DNA of 14,286 bases from positions 1 through 14,286 of the forward strand of contig CAYGZM010000097.1 in NCBI GenBank assembly GCA_964354365.1, read 5' to 3'. The stretch comes from CAYGZM01 sp964354365. GTDB lineage: Bacteria; Planctomycetota; Phycisphaerae; Sedimentisphaerales; Anaerobacaceae. Below the pieces are notes generated by a model. It made no database searches. It was not told where the DNA came from and saw nothing but the letters and a program-made list of their open reading frames with translations. Below, piece by piece: positions 1 through 5,739 of this stretch (positions are counted from its first letter, which is position 1; each line of letters begins with the position of its first letter). Position numbers and translations under genes: made by a program.

Positions 1-2
1 GG

Positions 3-131
3 GTGAGAGGCATCTTGAATTTCTCGCCGTGCTACATAACAGTGCCCAAGAAGCTTAAGGTGATAACTATTGATATAGCGATGGATTTCGCCCGCCTACC
101 TTACTATATGCCGAGGCAGGCGGGGGCTTGA
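3..131 (+). CDS. rex: Redox-sensing transcriptional repressor Rex, C-terminal fragment (5' end outside window)
   Basis: The frame opening at base 3 is open from the window edge to a TGA at 129-131 and gives 42 residues. It begins VRGILNFSP and continues with a VP-K-L-V-ID stretch and an IAMDFARLPYYM helix. This matches the end of Rex, where a GILNF-P strand is followed by a V-P segment and a D-L-T-V-E-L-x-x-L-x-Y-x-L helix that swaps between dimer subunits. Rex is a cytoplasmic Rossmann-fold repressor that binds DNA when NADH/NAD+ is low and releases it when NADH rises, typically controlling fermentation and hydrogen genes. Only the extreme C-terminus is visible, so the DNA-binding and GxGxxG parts cannot be checked. 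The last residues (MPRQAGA) are encoded by the distal arm of a GC-rich hairpin and may not be ancestral. It points toward the hydrogenase operon, 127 bases upstream of it. Confidence 0.85.
   Translation: MRGILNFSPCYITVPKKLKVITIDIAMDFARLPYYMPRQAGA
91..124. repeat. GC-rich imperfect hairpin overlapping the rex 3' end
   Basis: CCCGCCTACC (91-100) and GGCAGGCGGG (115-124) are inverted complements with one mismatch in ten pairs, around a 14-base loop. The element is inside the rex reading frame and supplies part of its last helix and its tail. No T-run follows, so it is not a classical intrinsic terminator. It looks like a REP-type dispersed palindrome, but only one copy is in the window. Confidence 0.5.
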
Positions 132-258
132 ATTATCGGACGGCAGGTGCGCATTGTTGAATGTAGTGGGAAAACGAGGCGGCGCCACACAGGATTTGTT
201 TTCGCAGGACTATGAATTAGTGATGGCTCTTGGATAAGGGCAGATTCGGGTAATAGAA

Positions 259-1308
259 ATGGAAAAAGTCTTTGTAAGTGAATTGAAGCCATTTCTGGAT
301 GCTCTGGCCGGGCAGACGGATGTTTATGTTCCGAAAAAGACCGGGGCGCACTACGTATTCAGCAGATACGATCCATCCGGCGAAGACGAGGCGGAATTGA
401 ATAACATACGCGCCTGCACACCGGTCAAAGAGTTCCTGTTTCCTCTGCGGGAGCTTGCAGCGGTGTACCCTGAGGCTCTTGAGCCGAGCGAAGTGAAGCC
501 GTTTGCGGTCTTAGGGCTGAAGGACTGCGATTTGCGGTCAATTGAGGTCTTAGACAAGGTTTTTAGGGAAGATCAGTTTGAAGATCCGTTCTATGTTTCG
601 CGTCGGGAGAAGATGTTCATTGTTTCGTCGGATTGTTTCAAGCCGGGCGCGAGCTGCTTCTGCAACATAATGGACGGGGGGCCTTTTGCTCGGAGCGGCT
701 TTGATTTGAACGTCTCGCAAGTTAAGGATGGTTTCATTATCGAAGTCGGGTCGCAAAAAGGCGAGGACTTCGTCAAGAGACATTCGGGTCTTTTCAGCAA
801 AGTTTCCGACGGTGCGATGGCTCAACGCGACAAAATCAGGGCCGAGACACAGCAGCAGCTTGAAGAGCAGAATGCGGAGCTGAAGTTTGACAGACCGATT
901 CGAGAGATTATGGACAACACTCACGATTCGGGCGTTTATGACGATGAGGCGACGACGTGCGTGGAATGTCAGGCGTGCACTCGCGTCTGTCCGACCTGCC
1001 ACTGCTTCTATCTCTATGACACCAAGCAGAAGGACTACTTCGGGAAGATGAAGATGTGGGATAGCTGCATGCGGATGGCATACGCCGGGGTGGCGGGCGG
1101 GCACAATCCTCGCAAGGTGCTCGGGGACAGACTGAGGCACCGGCTGATGCACAAATTGTCGTATTTCCTCGACAGGTACGGCATCAATATGTGCGTCGGC
1201 TGCGGGAGGTGCGTTGATGCGGAGTCGGGGAAAGTCGATATCCGGGTCGTGCTGAAGAGACTGTATGAGGAGCTCAGAGACAAGAAGAAAGTGAAAGTTG
1301 GAAAATGA
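259..1308 (+). CDS. HydB/AsrA-like 4Fe-4S electron-transfer subunit of the hydrogenase complex
   Basis: This 349-residue soluble protein resembles the beta subunit of sulfhydrogenase (HydB) and anaerobic sulfite reductase subunit A, which pass electrons between a flavin partner and a catalytic subunit. Visible features are an N-terminal KVFVSELKPFLDALA segment, a middle SSDCFKPGASCFCN region typical of the family, and two ferredoxin-like cysteine motifs: C234-x2-C237-x2-C240-x3-C244-P followed by C247 and C249, then C312-x2-C315-x2-C318. The fourth cysteine expected in the second motif (position 322) is Glu and the following Pro is Ser. The ATG start has only a weak upstream purine stretch, but the N-terminus fits the family. 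Its TGA overlaps the ATG of the next gene (ATGA at 1305), so it is coupled to the HydG-like partner. It is the first gene of the hydrogenase operon. Confidence 0.85.
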   Translation: MEKVFVSELKPFLDALAGQTDVYVPKKTGAHYVFSRYDPSGEDEAELNNIRACTPVKEFLFPLRELAAVYPEALEPSEVKPFAVLGLKDCDLRSIEVLDKVFREDQFEDPFYVSRREKMFIVSSDCFKPGASCFCNIMDGGPFARSGFDLNVSQVKDGFIIEVGSQKGEDFVKRHSGLFSKVSDGAMAQRDKIRAETQQQLEEQNAELKFDRPIREIMDNTHDSGVYDDEATTCVECQACTRVCPTCHCFYLYDTKQKDYFGKMKMWDSCMRMAYAGVAGGHNPRKVLGDRLRHRLMHKLSYFLDRYGINMCVGCGRCVDAESGKVDIRVVLKRLYEELRDKKKVKVGK

Positions 1309-2126
1309 CGGCAAATCTCTACCAACCTATAAACGGTGAAATTGTTGAGATTATCGACGAATCGCCGACGATCAAGAGCTTTGTAGTGGTCCCGGAGAAG
1401 GAATTCAGATTCGCGACGGGGCAGTTTGTCGAGTTGACGCTGCCGGGCGAGGGGGAAGCGCCGTTCACTCCTTCTTCGTCGCCGGCCATTACGGAGAAGA
1501 TGGAGATAACGATTATGAAGGCCGGGCGCGTTACGGGCTTGCTGCATGACTGCAAGAAGGGGCAGCAGGTTGGTATTCGGGGGCCTTACGGCGAGGGGTA
1601 TCCGGTTGATGATTATGTGGGCAAAGAGGTGTATATCGTCGGGGGCGGCGTGGGCCTGGCGCCGATCAGGTCTTTGTTTTTGACGCTGGTTGACAGGATC
1701 AAGGATTTCAAGTCGGTGGTCTGCCGATTCGGAGCGAGGGCGCCTGAAGATTTTATCTACAAGAAGGCGCTTTTCGGCCCCTGGCAGAAGATTGACGGGG
1801 TGGATATGAAGCTCACTGTCGATAAGGCGGACGGAGATTGGGACGGGAACGTCGGCGTTGTAACCACAATACTGAATCGCGGCGACGTGCATCTTGACAA
1901 TGCTGTGGCGGTGGTCTGCGGGCCGCCGATTATGATGAAGTTTGCGACGTTGAAACTGCTGGAGTTCGGGTTCGGCGGCGAGCAGATATATCTTTCGATG
2001 GAAAAGAACATGAGCTGCGGGGTGGGCAAGTGCGGCCACTGTATGCTCGGCAAGTATTACGTTTGCAAGGACGGGCCGGTCTTCACGTATGATCAGATAA
2101 AGAAATATCCGAACATCTGGGACTAA
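1305..2126 (+). CDS. HydG/AsrB/PyrK-like FAD-, NAD(P)- and [2Fe-2S]-binding subunit
   Basis: This 273-residue member of the ferredoxin-NADP reductase superfamily resembles the sulfhydrogenase gamma subunit. In order it shows a flavin-binding beta-barrel with GQFVELTLPG (39-48) and PSSSPA (56-61), a nucleotide-binding motif GGGVGLAP (113-120), a VCGPP-MM segment near 205, and a C-terminal [2Fe-2S] motif C238-x4-C243-x2-C246-x7-C254. The expected role is to exchange two electrons with NADH or NADPH and pass single electrons to the HydB-like partner, whose gene it overlaps by four bases. Specificity for NADH versus NADPH cannot be read with confidence. This pair is best known from group 3b hydrogenases, so its place at the head of a group 4-type operon is noteworthy. 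Confidence 0.87.
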   Translation: MTANLYQPINGEIVEIIDESPTIKSFVVVPEKEFRFATGQFVELTLPGEGEAPFTPSSSPAITEKMEITIMKAGRVTGLLHDCKKGQQVGIRGPYGEGYPVDDYVGKEVYIVGGGVGLAPIRSLFLTLVDRIKDFKSVVCRFGARAPEDFIYKKALFGPWQKIDGVDMKLTVDKADGDWDGNVGVVTTILNRGDVHLDNAVAVVCGPPIMMKFATLKLLEFGFGGEQIYLSMEKNMSCGVGKCGHCMLGKYYVCKDGPVFTYDQIKKYPNIWD

Positions 2127-2134
2127 CAAAACAT

Positions 2135-2163
2135 CAAATATCAAAATGCAAATATCAAAAATG
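2135..2163. repeat. AT-rich tandem micro-repeat in the hydG-ferredoxin spacer
   Basis: CAAATATCAAAATG (2135-2148) is followed at once by CAAATATCAAAAATG (2149-2163): two copies of a 14/15-base unit differing by one A. It lies in the 47-base gap between the HydG-like and ferredoxin-like genes, is far richer in A+T than its surroundings, and interrupts an otherwise overlapping gene series. It resembles AT-rich intergenic repeats I recall from environmental bacterial genomes, which I cannot confirm here. Confidence 0.6.
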
Positions 2164-2173
2164 ACGTGAGACT

Positions 2174-2698
2174 ATGGGTGCGAAGCTGATAATTGACCTG
2201 GCGAAGAGCAAGACTCAGGGCGAGTCCGGCGTGCGGTGCTCGTACAAGCATCACCCCGGGAACAAAGGATTTGATGCGCTGCTGGAGATGGTGCGTTTTG
2301 CGTTGGTCTGTCGCCGCTGCGCGTTGGCGCCCTGCGTTACGGCCTGTCCGCAGGGAGCTCTTGAGAAAGTGCCGAGCCGGACTAATGACGCCGGCATCCT
2401 GAAGCGTGCGAATATGCTGTGCACCGGCTGCGGGAGTTGTGCGATAGCATGCCCCTTCGGGACGATATACACGGACCTGATACCTTTTCCGAGCAGTGTT
2501 TGCGATGTATGCAGGGGCAGGCTCGGGCAGGGTGAAAAACCGCTGTGCGTCAATACGTGTGGGGACGGGAGCATAGACTATAAGGAAGTTGCGGTACAGG
2601 GAGATTTGACAGAGGTCTTTGAGGATATCGTTGTTCGAGTCTCCGGCGGGAGCACGTGGGAGCCGTTTTTGAGGGAAAAGGAGAAGGCAAAGAGATGA
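2174..2698 (+). CDS. Ferredoxin-like multi-[4Fe-4S] electron-transfer subunit (HycB/CooF type) with one degenerate motif
   Basis: This 174-residue protein belongs to the Fe-S subunit family that relays electrons between a dehydrogenase or flavin module and a hydrogenase. Intact motifs are C46-x2-C49-x4-C54-x3-C58-P, C83-x2-C86-x2-C89-x3-C93-P, and C110-x2-C113 with C125-x3-C129. The N-terminal motif, normally CxxCxxCxxxC, has the correct spacing but reads S12, Q15, S18, C22. This suggests one cluster is lost; C22 would be kept because the fourth cysteine of one motif usually ligates the partner cluster. The start is ATG 2174, because an upstream ATG at 2162 runs into a TGA after one codon. 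Its stop overlaps the ATG of the NuoH-like gene (2695). It probably connects the HydB/HydG pair to the hydrogenase core. Confidence 0.83.
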   Translation: MGAKLIIDLAKSKTQGESGVRCSYKHHPGNKGFDALLEMVRFALVCRRCALAPCVTACPQGALEKVPSRTNDAGILKRANMLCTGCGSCAIACPFGTIYTDLIPFPSSVCDVCRGRLGQGEKPLCVNTCGDGSIDYKEVAVQGDLTEVFEDIVVRVSGGSTWEPFLREKEKAKR

Positions 2699-3630
2699 GT
2701 GCCTTATCAAACGTAATTTTCTGGATAGTAGTGATACCCGGCACCATTATCATGGGCTTTGTCGCCTCGTGGATAGTGCGTAAGGTCAGCGCTTTGGTGC
2801 AGTGGCGTGTCGGCCCGCCGCTTTGTCAGCCGCTCTATGACGTTATGAAACTGATGGGCAAGGAGATACTCGTGCCGCGGGACGCTCAAAGGGCGGTCTT
2901 TATGGCCGCGCCGCTTGTCGGCCTGGCGGGGGTGCTTGTGCTGTCGATGATGCTATGGCGGATTACCGTAGCTCAGACGGCGTTTGTCGGCGATATTATC
3001 GTGGCGATTTATCTGATGGTGCTGCCTTCCCTGGCGCTGATTTTAGGCAGCAGCGCCAGCGCGAGCCCTCATGCGGCCATCGGCACAGGAAGGGAAATGA
3101 AGCTCATTATGGCATACGAGTTGCCGTTGGTGCTGGCGTTTATCGTGGTGATAATAAAGACTGGGGGGCAGCTCAGTCTGGCGACGATTGCGCAGAATGC
3201 GCCGGTGTGGAGCATATCGGGGATGCTGGCATTTCTGGTGTCGCTGTTGTGCGTTCAGGCGAAGCTGGGATTTGTTCCGTTTGATATAGCAGAGTCCGAG
3301 ACGGAAGTCGCAAGCGGGGTGCTTATGGAGTATTCGGGTGCGCTGCTTGCGGTTTGGAAGGTTATGCAGACAACGATGTTAGTGGCGCTGCCGTTGTTTT
3401 TGGTTATGGTTTTCCTCGGCGGTTTTGGGGTAGGCACGGTCGGGGCCGTGGCGGCGGGAGCTGGCAAGTATGTCCTGGTGCTGGTGCTGTTGATTCTGAT
3501 AAAGAACACGAACCCGCGCTTGCGGATCGACCAGGCGATGAGGTTCTTCTGGGTTTATTGCGGCATCGCACTGGTCGCGGCCGTGGTGCTTGCAATGATA
3601 GGCGACTGCTATGACATCCACTGGCTGTAA
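2695..3630 (+). CDS. NuoH-like membrane anchor subunit of group 4 [NiFe] hydrogenase (HycD/EchB/MbhM type)
   Basis: This is a 311-residue integral membrane protein with about eight hydrophobic helices, homologous to complex I NuoH. The family signature is visible as GPPLCQPLYDVMKLMGKE (40-57) and, more strongly, VPFDIAESETEVASG (194-208) followed by MEYSG, matching the NuoH loop with clustered acidic residues facing the hydrophilic arm. In respiratory hydrogenases this subunit joins the hydrophilic hydrogenase module to the ion-pumping arm. The start is placed at ATG 2695, which overlaps the previous stop (ATGA) and has AAGGAG upstream. A longer in-frame GTG at 2656 would add 13 charged residues from inside the previous gene and is less likely. 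Confidence 0.92.
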   Translation: MSALSNVIFWIVVIPGTIIMGFVASWIVRKVSALVQWRVGPPLCQPLYDVMKLMGKEILVPRDAQRAVFMAAPLVGLAGVLVLSMMLWRITVAQTAFVGDIIVAIYLMVLPSLALILGSSASASPHAAIGTGREMKLIMAYELPLVLAFIVVIIKTGGQLSLATIAQNAPVWSISGMLAFLVSLLCVQAKLGFVPFDIAESETEVASGVLMEYSGALLAVWKVMQTTMLVALPLFLVMVFLGGFGVGTVGAVAAGAGKYVLVLVLLILIKNTNPRLRIDQAMRFFWVYCGIALVAAVVLAMIGDCYDIHWL

Positions 3631-3639
3631 GGTGAGTCT

Positions 3640-4071
3640 ATGAGCTGGCAAATGAAGGCATTGAAGAAGTCGGTTTGGGTGTTTCACGTCAATACCGGCG
3701 CGTGCAACAATTGCGACATTGAGATTGTGAATCTGCTGACGCCTAAGTTTGATGTGGAGAGGTTTGGCATCAGGCTGGTCGGCTCTCCGAGACACGCGGA
3801 CGCCTTGCTGGTGACGGGCGTGGGCACGCGGCAGGCGGCGAAGCGGCTGCAGGAGGTCTATCGCCAGACTGCCAAGCCTTGCGTGGTGTTCTGTATGGGC
3901 GCCTGTGCGGGCGGCACAGGCATCTTTGAGGGGGCGTACCACGTTGCCGGGCCGGTCGATGAGATAATCAAAGAAGTGGATCCCAACGCAATAATTGCAT
4001 ACGTCCCGGGTTGTCCGCCGAAGCCGGAGGCTATGATATCCGGGGTGGTGAAGGCGCTGGCGGCGATATAA
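3640..4071 (+). CDS. [NiFe] hydrogenase small subunit, NuoB-like (MbhJ/HycG type)
   Basis: This 143-residue protein carries the proximal [4Fe-4S] cluster next to the NiFe site. All four ligands are visible: C22 and C25 in NTGACNNCDIE, C89 in CMGACAGGTGIF, and C125 in VPGCPPKPEA. The short length, with no twin-arginine signal or extra C-terminal clusters, is typical of group 4 hydrogenases and complex I NuoB and places it in the cytoplasm. The start at ATG 3640 is supported by AAGGTGAG six to nine bases upstream and a 9-base gap to the NuoH-like gene. Confidence 0.93.
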   Translation: MSWQMKALKKSVWVFHVNTGACNNCDIEIVNLLTPKFDVERFGIRLVGSPRHADALLVTGVGTRQAAKRLQEVYRQTAKPCVVFCMGACAGGTGIFEGAYHVAGPVDEIIKEVDPNAIIAYVPGCPPKPEAMISGVVKALAAI

Positions 4072-4083
4072 CAGGATGAGAAT

Positions 4084-4524
4084 ATGAAGCAGCAAGAGTT
4101 AGACAACAGGCTGGCGGAAATAAGGGATAAGCTCATAGGTATTGAGCAGAAGCCGAACAGGAGAATATTCCTGCTGTGCGAGCGCGAGAACAGCTACGCC
4201 GTCAACAAGTTCCTGTTTGAAGGTCTGGGTCTGAGATTTGTTATCGTAACCGGGATTGATTCCGAGGATTGCTTTGAGATCCTTTATCATTACGCGAATG
4301 ACGAGACCGGCTGCTTTGTCACTATTAAAGCCTTTATCCGCGACCGCGAGCATCCGGAGATAGAGTCTATTACGCCGATGCTGCCGGCTGCCGAGTGGAT
4401 AGAAAGAGAGATACACGATATACTGGGGATCGATTTTAGGAATCATCCCAATATGAGACGGCTGATTCTGTGCGACGACTGGCCGGAGGGTGTATATCCG
4501 TTGAGGAAAGAAGTGAAGAAATGA
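4084..4524 (+). CDS. NuoC-like 30-kDa subunit (MbhK/HycE N-terminal type)
   Basis: This 146-residue protein has the C-terminal NuoC signature at about 104-143: EWIEREIHDILGIDFRNHP, then MRRLILCDDWPEGVYPLRKE. In complex I and in group 4 hydrogenases this subunit packs against the large subunit and is structural; no cofactor ligands are expected. The N-terminal half is divergent and charged. The start at ATG 4084 follows an AGGATGAG ribosome-binding site in a 12-base gap. Its TGA overlaps the ATG of the large-subunit gene, so the two should be made in equal amounts. In HycE/HyfG this domain is fused to the large subunit; here it is separate. Confidence 0.9.
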   Translation: MKQQELDNRLAEIRDKLIGIEQKPNRRIFLLCERENSYAVNKFLFEGLGLRFVIVTGIDSEDCFEILYHYANDETGCFVTIKAFIRDREHPEIESITPMLPAAEWIEREIHDILGIDFRNHPNMRRLILCDDWPEGVYPLRKEVKK

Positions 4525-5738
4525 AAAAGACACTGAGAAAACCTGTTCTTGCCGTCGGCCCCTTTCACCCTCTGCAGGAAGAGATGGAGTTTTTCCAACT
4601 GACCGTCGATGGTGAGATAGTGACCGATATCGACGTGAGGATATCATACAACCATCGCGGCATAGAGAAACTCAGTGAGACACTGCAATTTGACCAGGTT
4701 CCTTTCCTGGTCAGCCGGGTCTGTGGGATTTGCTCGGCCTCACATCCGCTGGCGTACATTCAGGCTGTTGAGGAGATTGCGGGGGTGAAGCTGCCAGAGC
4801 GGGCCAGGTACGTTCGGGTGATTATCAATGAGCTGGAGCGTATCCACAGCCATTTGTTATGGGTGGGGCTGGCCGGGCATTTTATCGGCTACGATACGGT
4901 CTTTATGTGGGCGTGGAAGTACCGCGAACCGGTGCTTGACCTGCTTGAAGCGATAACGGGGAACAGAAACAACTACGGAAACGTGAGGGTCGGCGGGTGC
5001 AGGGAAGATGTACCGAACGAGATTATTCCTAAGATATTGAAAGAGCTCGATGAAATCGAGAGGAAGACGGAAATGCTGACCAAGGCGGTGCTTGATGACC
5101 CCGTTCTGCACGCTCGGCTCAAAGGCGTAGGTGTCTTGAGCAAGGCGGACGCCGTTGCGTATGCGGTGGTTGGCCCAACGGCGCGGGGCAGCGGTATTGG
5201 CATTGACGTGAGGCGTGATGACCCGTATGCCGCATACGGCGACCTGGATTGGAAAGTGATTACCCAGACGCAAGGCGATGTCTTTGCCAAGGCAGTTGTC
5301 CGGCTGCTTGAGACATTTGAATCGATCAAGATGGTCCGGCAGGCTCTCAGGAGGCTTCCGGATGGCCCTGTTGCCGTGGAGGTCAAGGAGATTCCGCCCG
5401 GCGAGGGGTGCGGACACGCCGAGGCGCCGAGGGGCGAGACCTTCCACTACGTTCGAAGCGACGGGGGCAACAGGCCGATTCGCCATAAGATCAGGGCGCC
5501 GAGCTATGTGAATGTGCCTTCATTCAAGGCCTCGTGTATCGGGCAGCATATCGCCGATGTTACACTTACACTGGCGGCAGTGGATCCGTGCTATAGCTGC
5601 ACGGAGCGGCTGGCCGTTGTTGACGGGCACAGCAACATCATCCACGATTACGAATCGCTGCTGCAATTGAGCCGAGAGAAAACGGCGAGGATAAAGAAGG
5701 AACTCGGCGCGCCTGAGCTCAAGCTGGAGGATTTATAA
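4521..5738 (+). CDS. [NiFe] hydrogenase large (catalytic) subunit, NuoD-like, group 4 (MbhL/HycE type)
   Basis: This 405-residue catalytic subunit interconverts protons and H2. The N-terminal signature is SRVCGICSASH with C68, C71 and H75, preceded by the NuoD-like YNHRGIEKL. The C-terminal signature is DPCYSCTER with C357 and C360. The presence of all four cysteines marks a real NiFe hydrogenase rather than a complex I NuoD, which lacks them; neither pair contains an in-frame TGA, so this is not a selenocysteine form. About 42 residues follow R363, the position corresponding to HycI cleavage in E. coli HycE, so a removable maturation tail is predicted, matching the HycI-like gene at the operon's end. 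ATG 4521 is chosen because of the ATGA overlap; a start at 4470 would add 17 residues from within the NuoC-like gene. Confidence 0.94.
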   Translation: MKKTLRKPVLAVGPFHPLQEEMEFFQLTVDGEIVTDIDVRISYNHRGIEKLSETLQFDQVPFLVSRVCGICSASHPLAYIQAVEEIAGVKLPERARYVRVIINELERIHSHLLWVGLAGHFIGYDTVFMWAWKYREPVLDLLEAITGNRNNYGNVRVGGCREDVPNEIIPKILKELDEIERKTEMLTKAVLDDPVLHARLKGVGVLSKADAVAYAVVGPTARGSGIGIDVRRDDPYAAYGDLDWKVITQTQGDVFAKAVVRLLETFESIKMVRQALRRLPDGPVAVEVKEIPPGEGCGHAEAPRGETFHYVRSDGGNRPIRHKIRAPSYVNVPSFKASCIGQHIADVTLTLAAVDPCYSCTERLAVVDGHSNIIHDYESLLQLSREKTARIKKELGAPELKLEDL

Positions 5739-5739
5739 A

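Noticed and set aside
132..258. Rex operator or sigma70 promoter before the hydrogenase operon
   Set aside because: ATTGTTGAATG (152-162) resembles a Rex half-site but has no inverted partner, and TTGTTT (196-201) has no -10 at proper spacing. Nothing better than chance was seen.
550..1314. 254-codon leftward open frame opposite the HydB-like gene
   Set aside because: It is a shadow of the HydB-like gene: composition is His/Arg/Val-rich and no motif is visible.
1035..2144. 369-codon leftward open frame opposite the HydB- and HydG-like genes
   Set aside because: It is antisense to two genes with clear family motifs, is rich in Arg/His/Pro as shadow frames in this GC range are, and has no recognisable domain.
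4470..4520. Upstream start for the large subunit
   Set aside because: It would overlap the NuoC-like gene by 55 bases; ATG 4521 forms the same ATGA overlap used at five other junctions and gives the family N-terminus.
5583..5605. Selenocysteine in the NiFe site
   Set aside because: Both C-terminal ligands are encoded by TGC and no in-frame TGA occurs.
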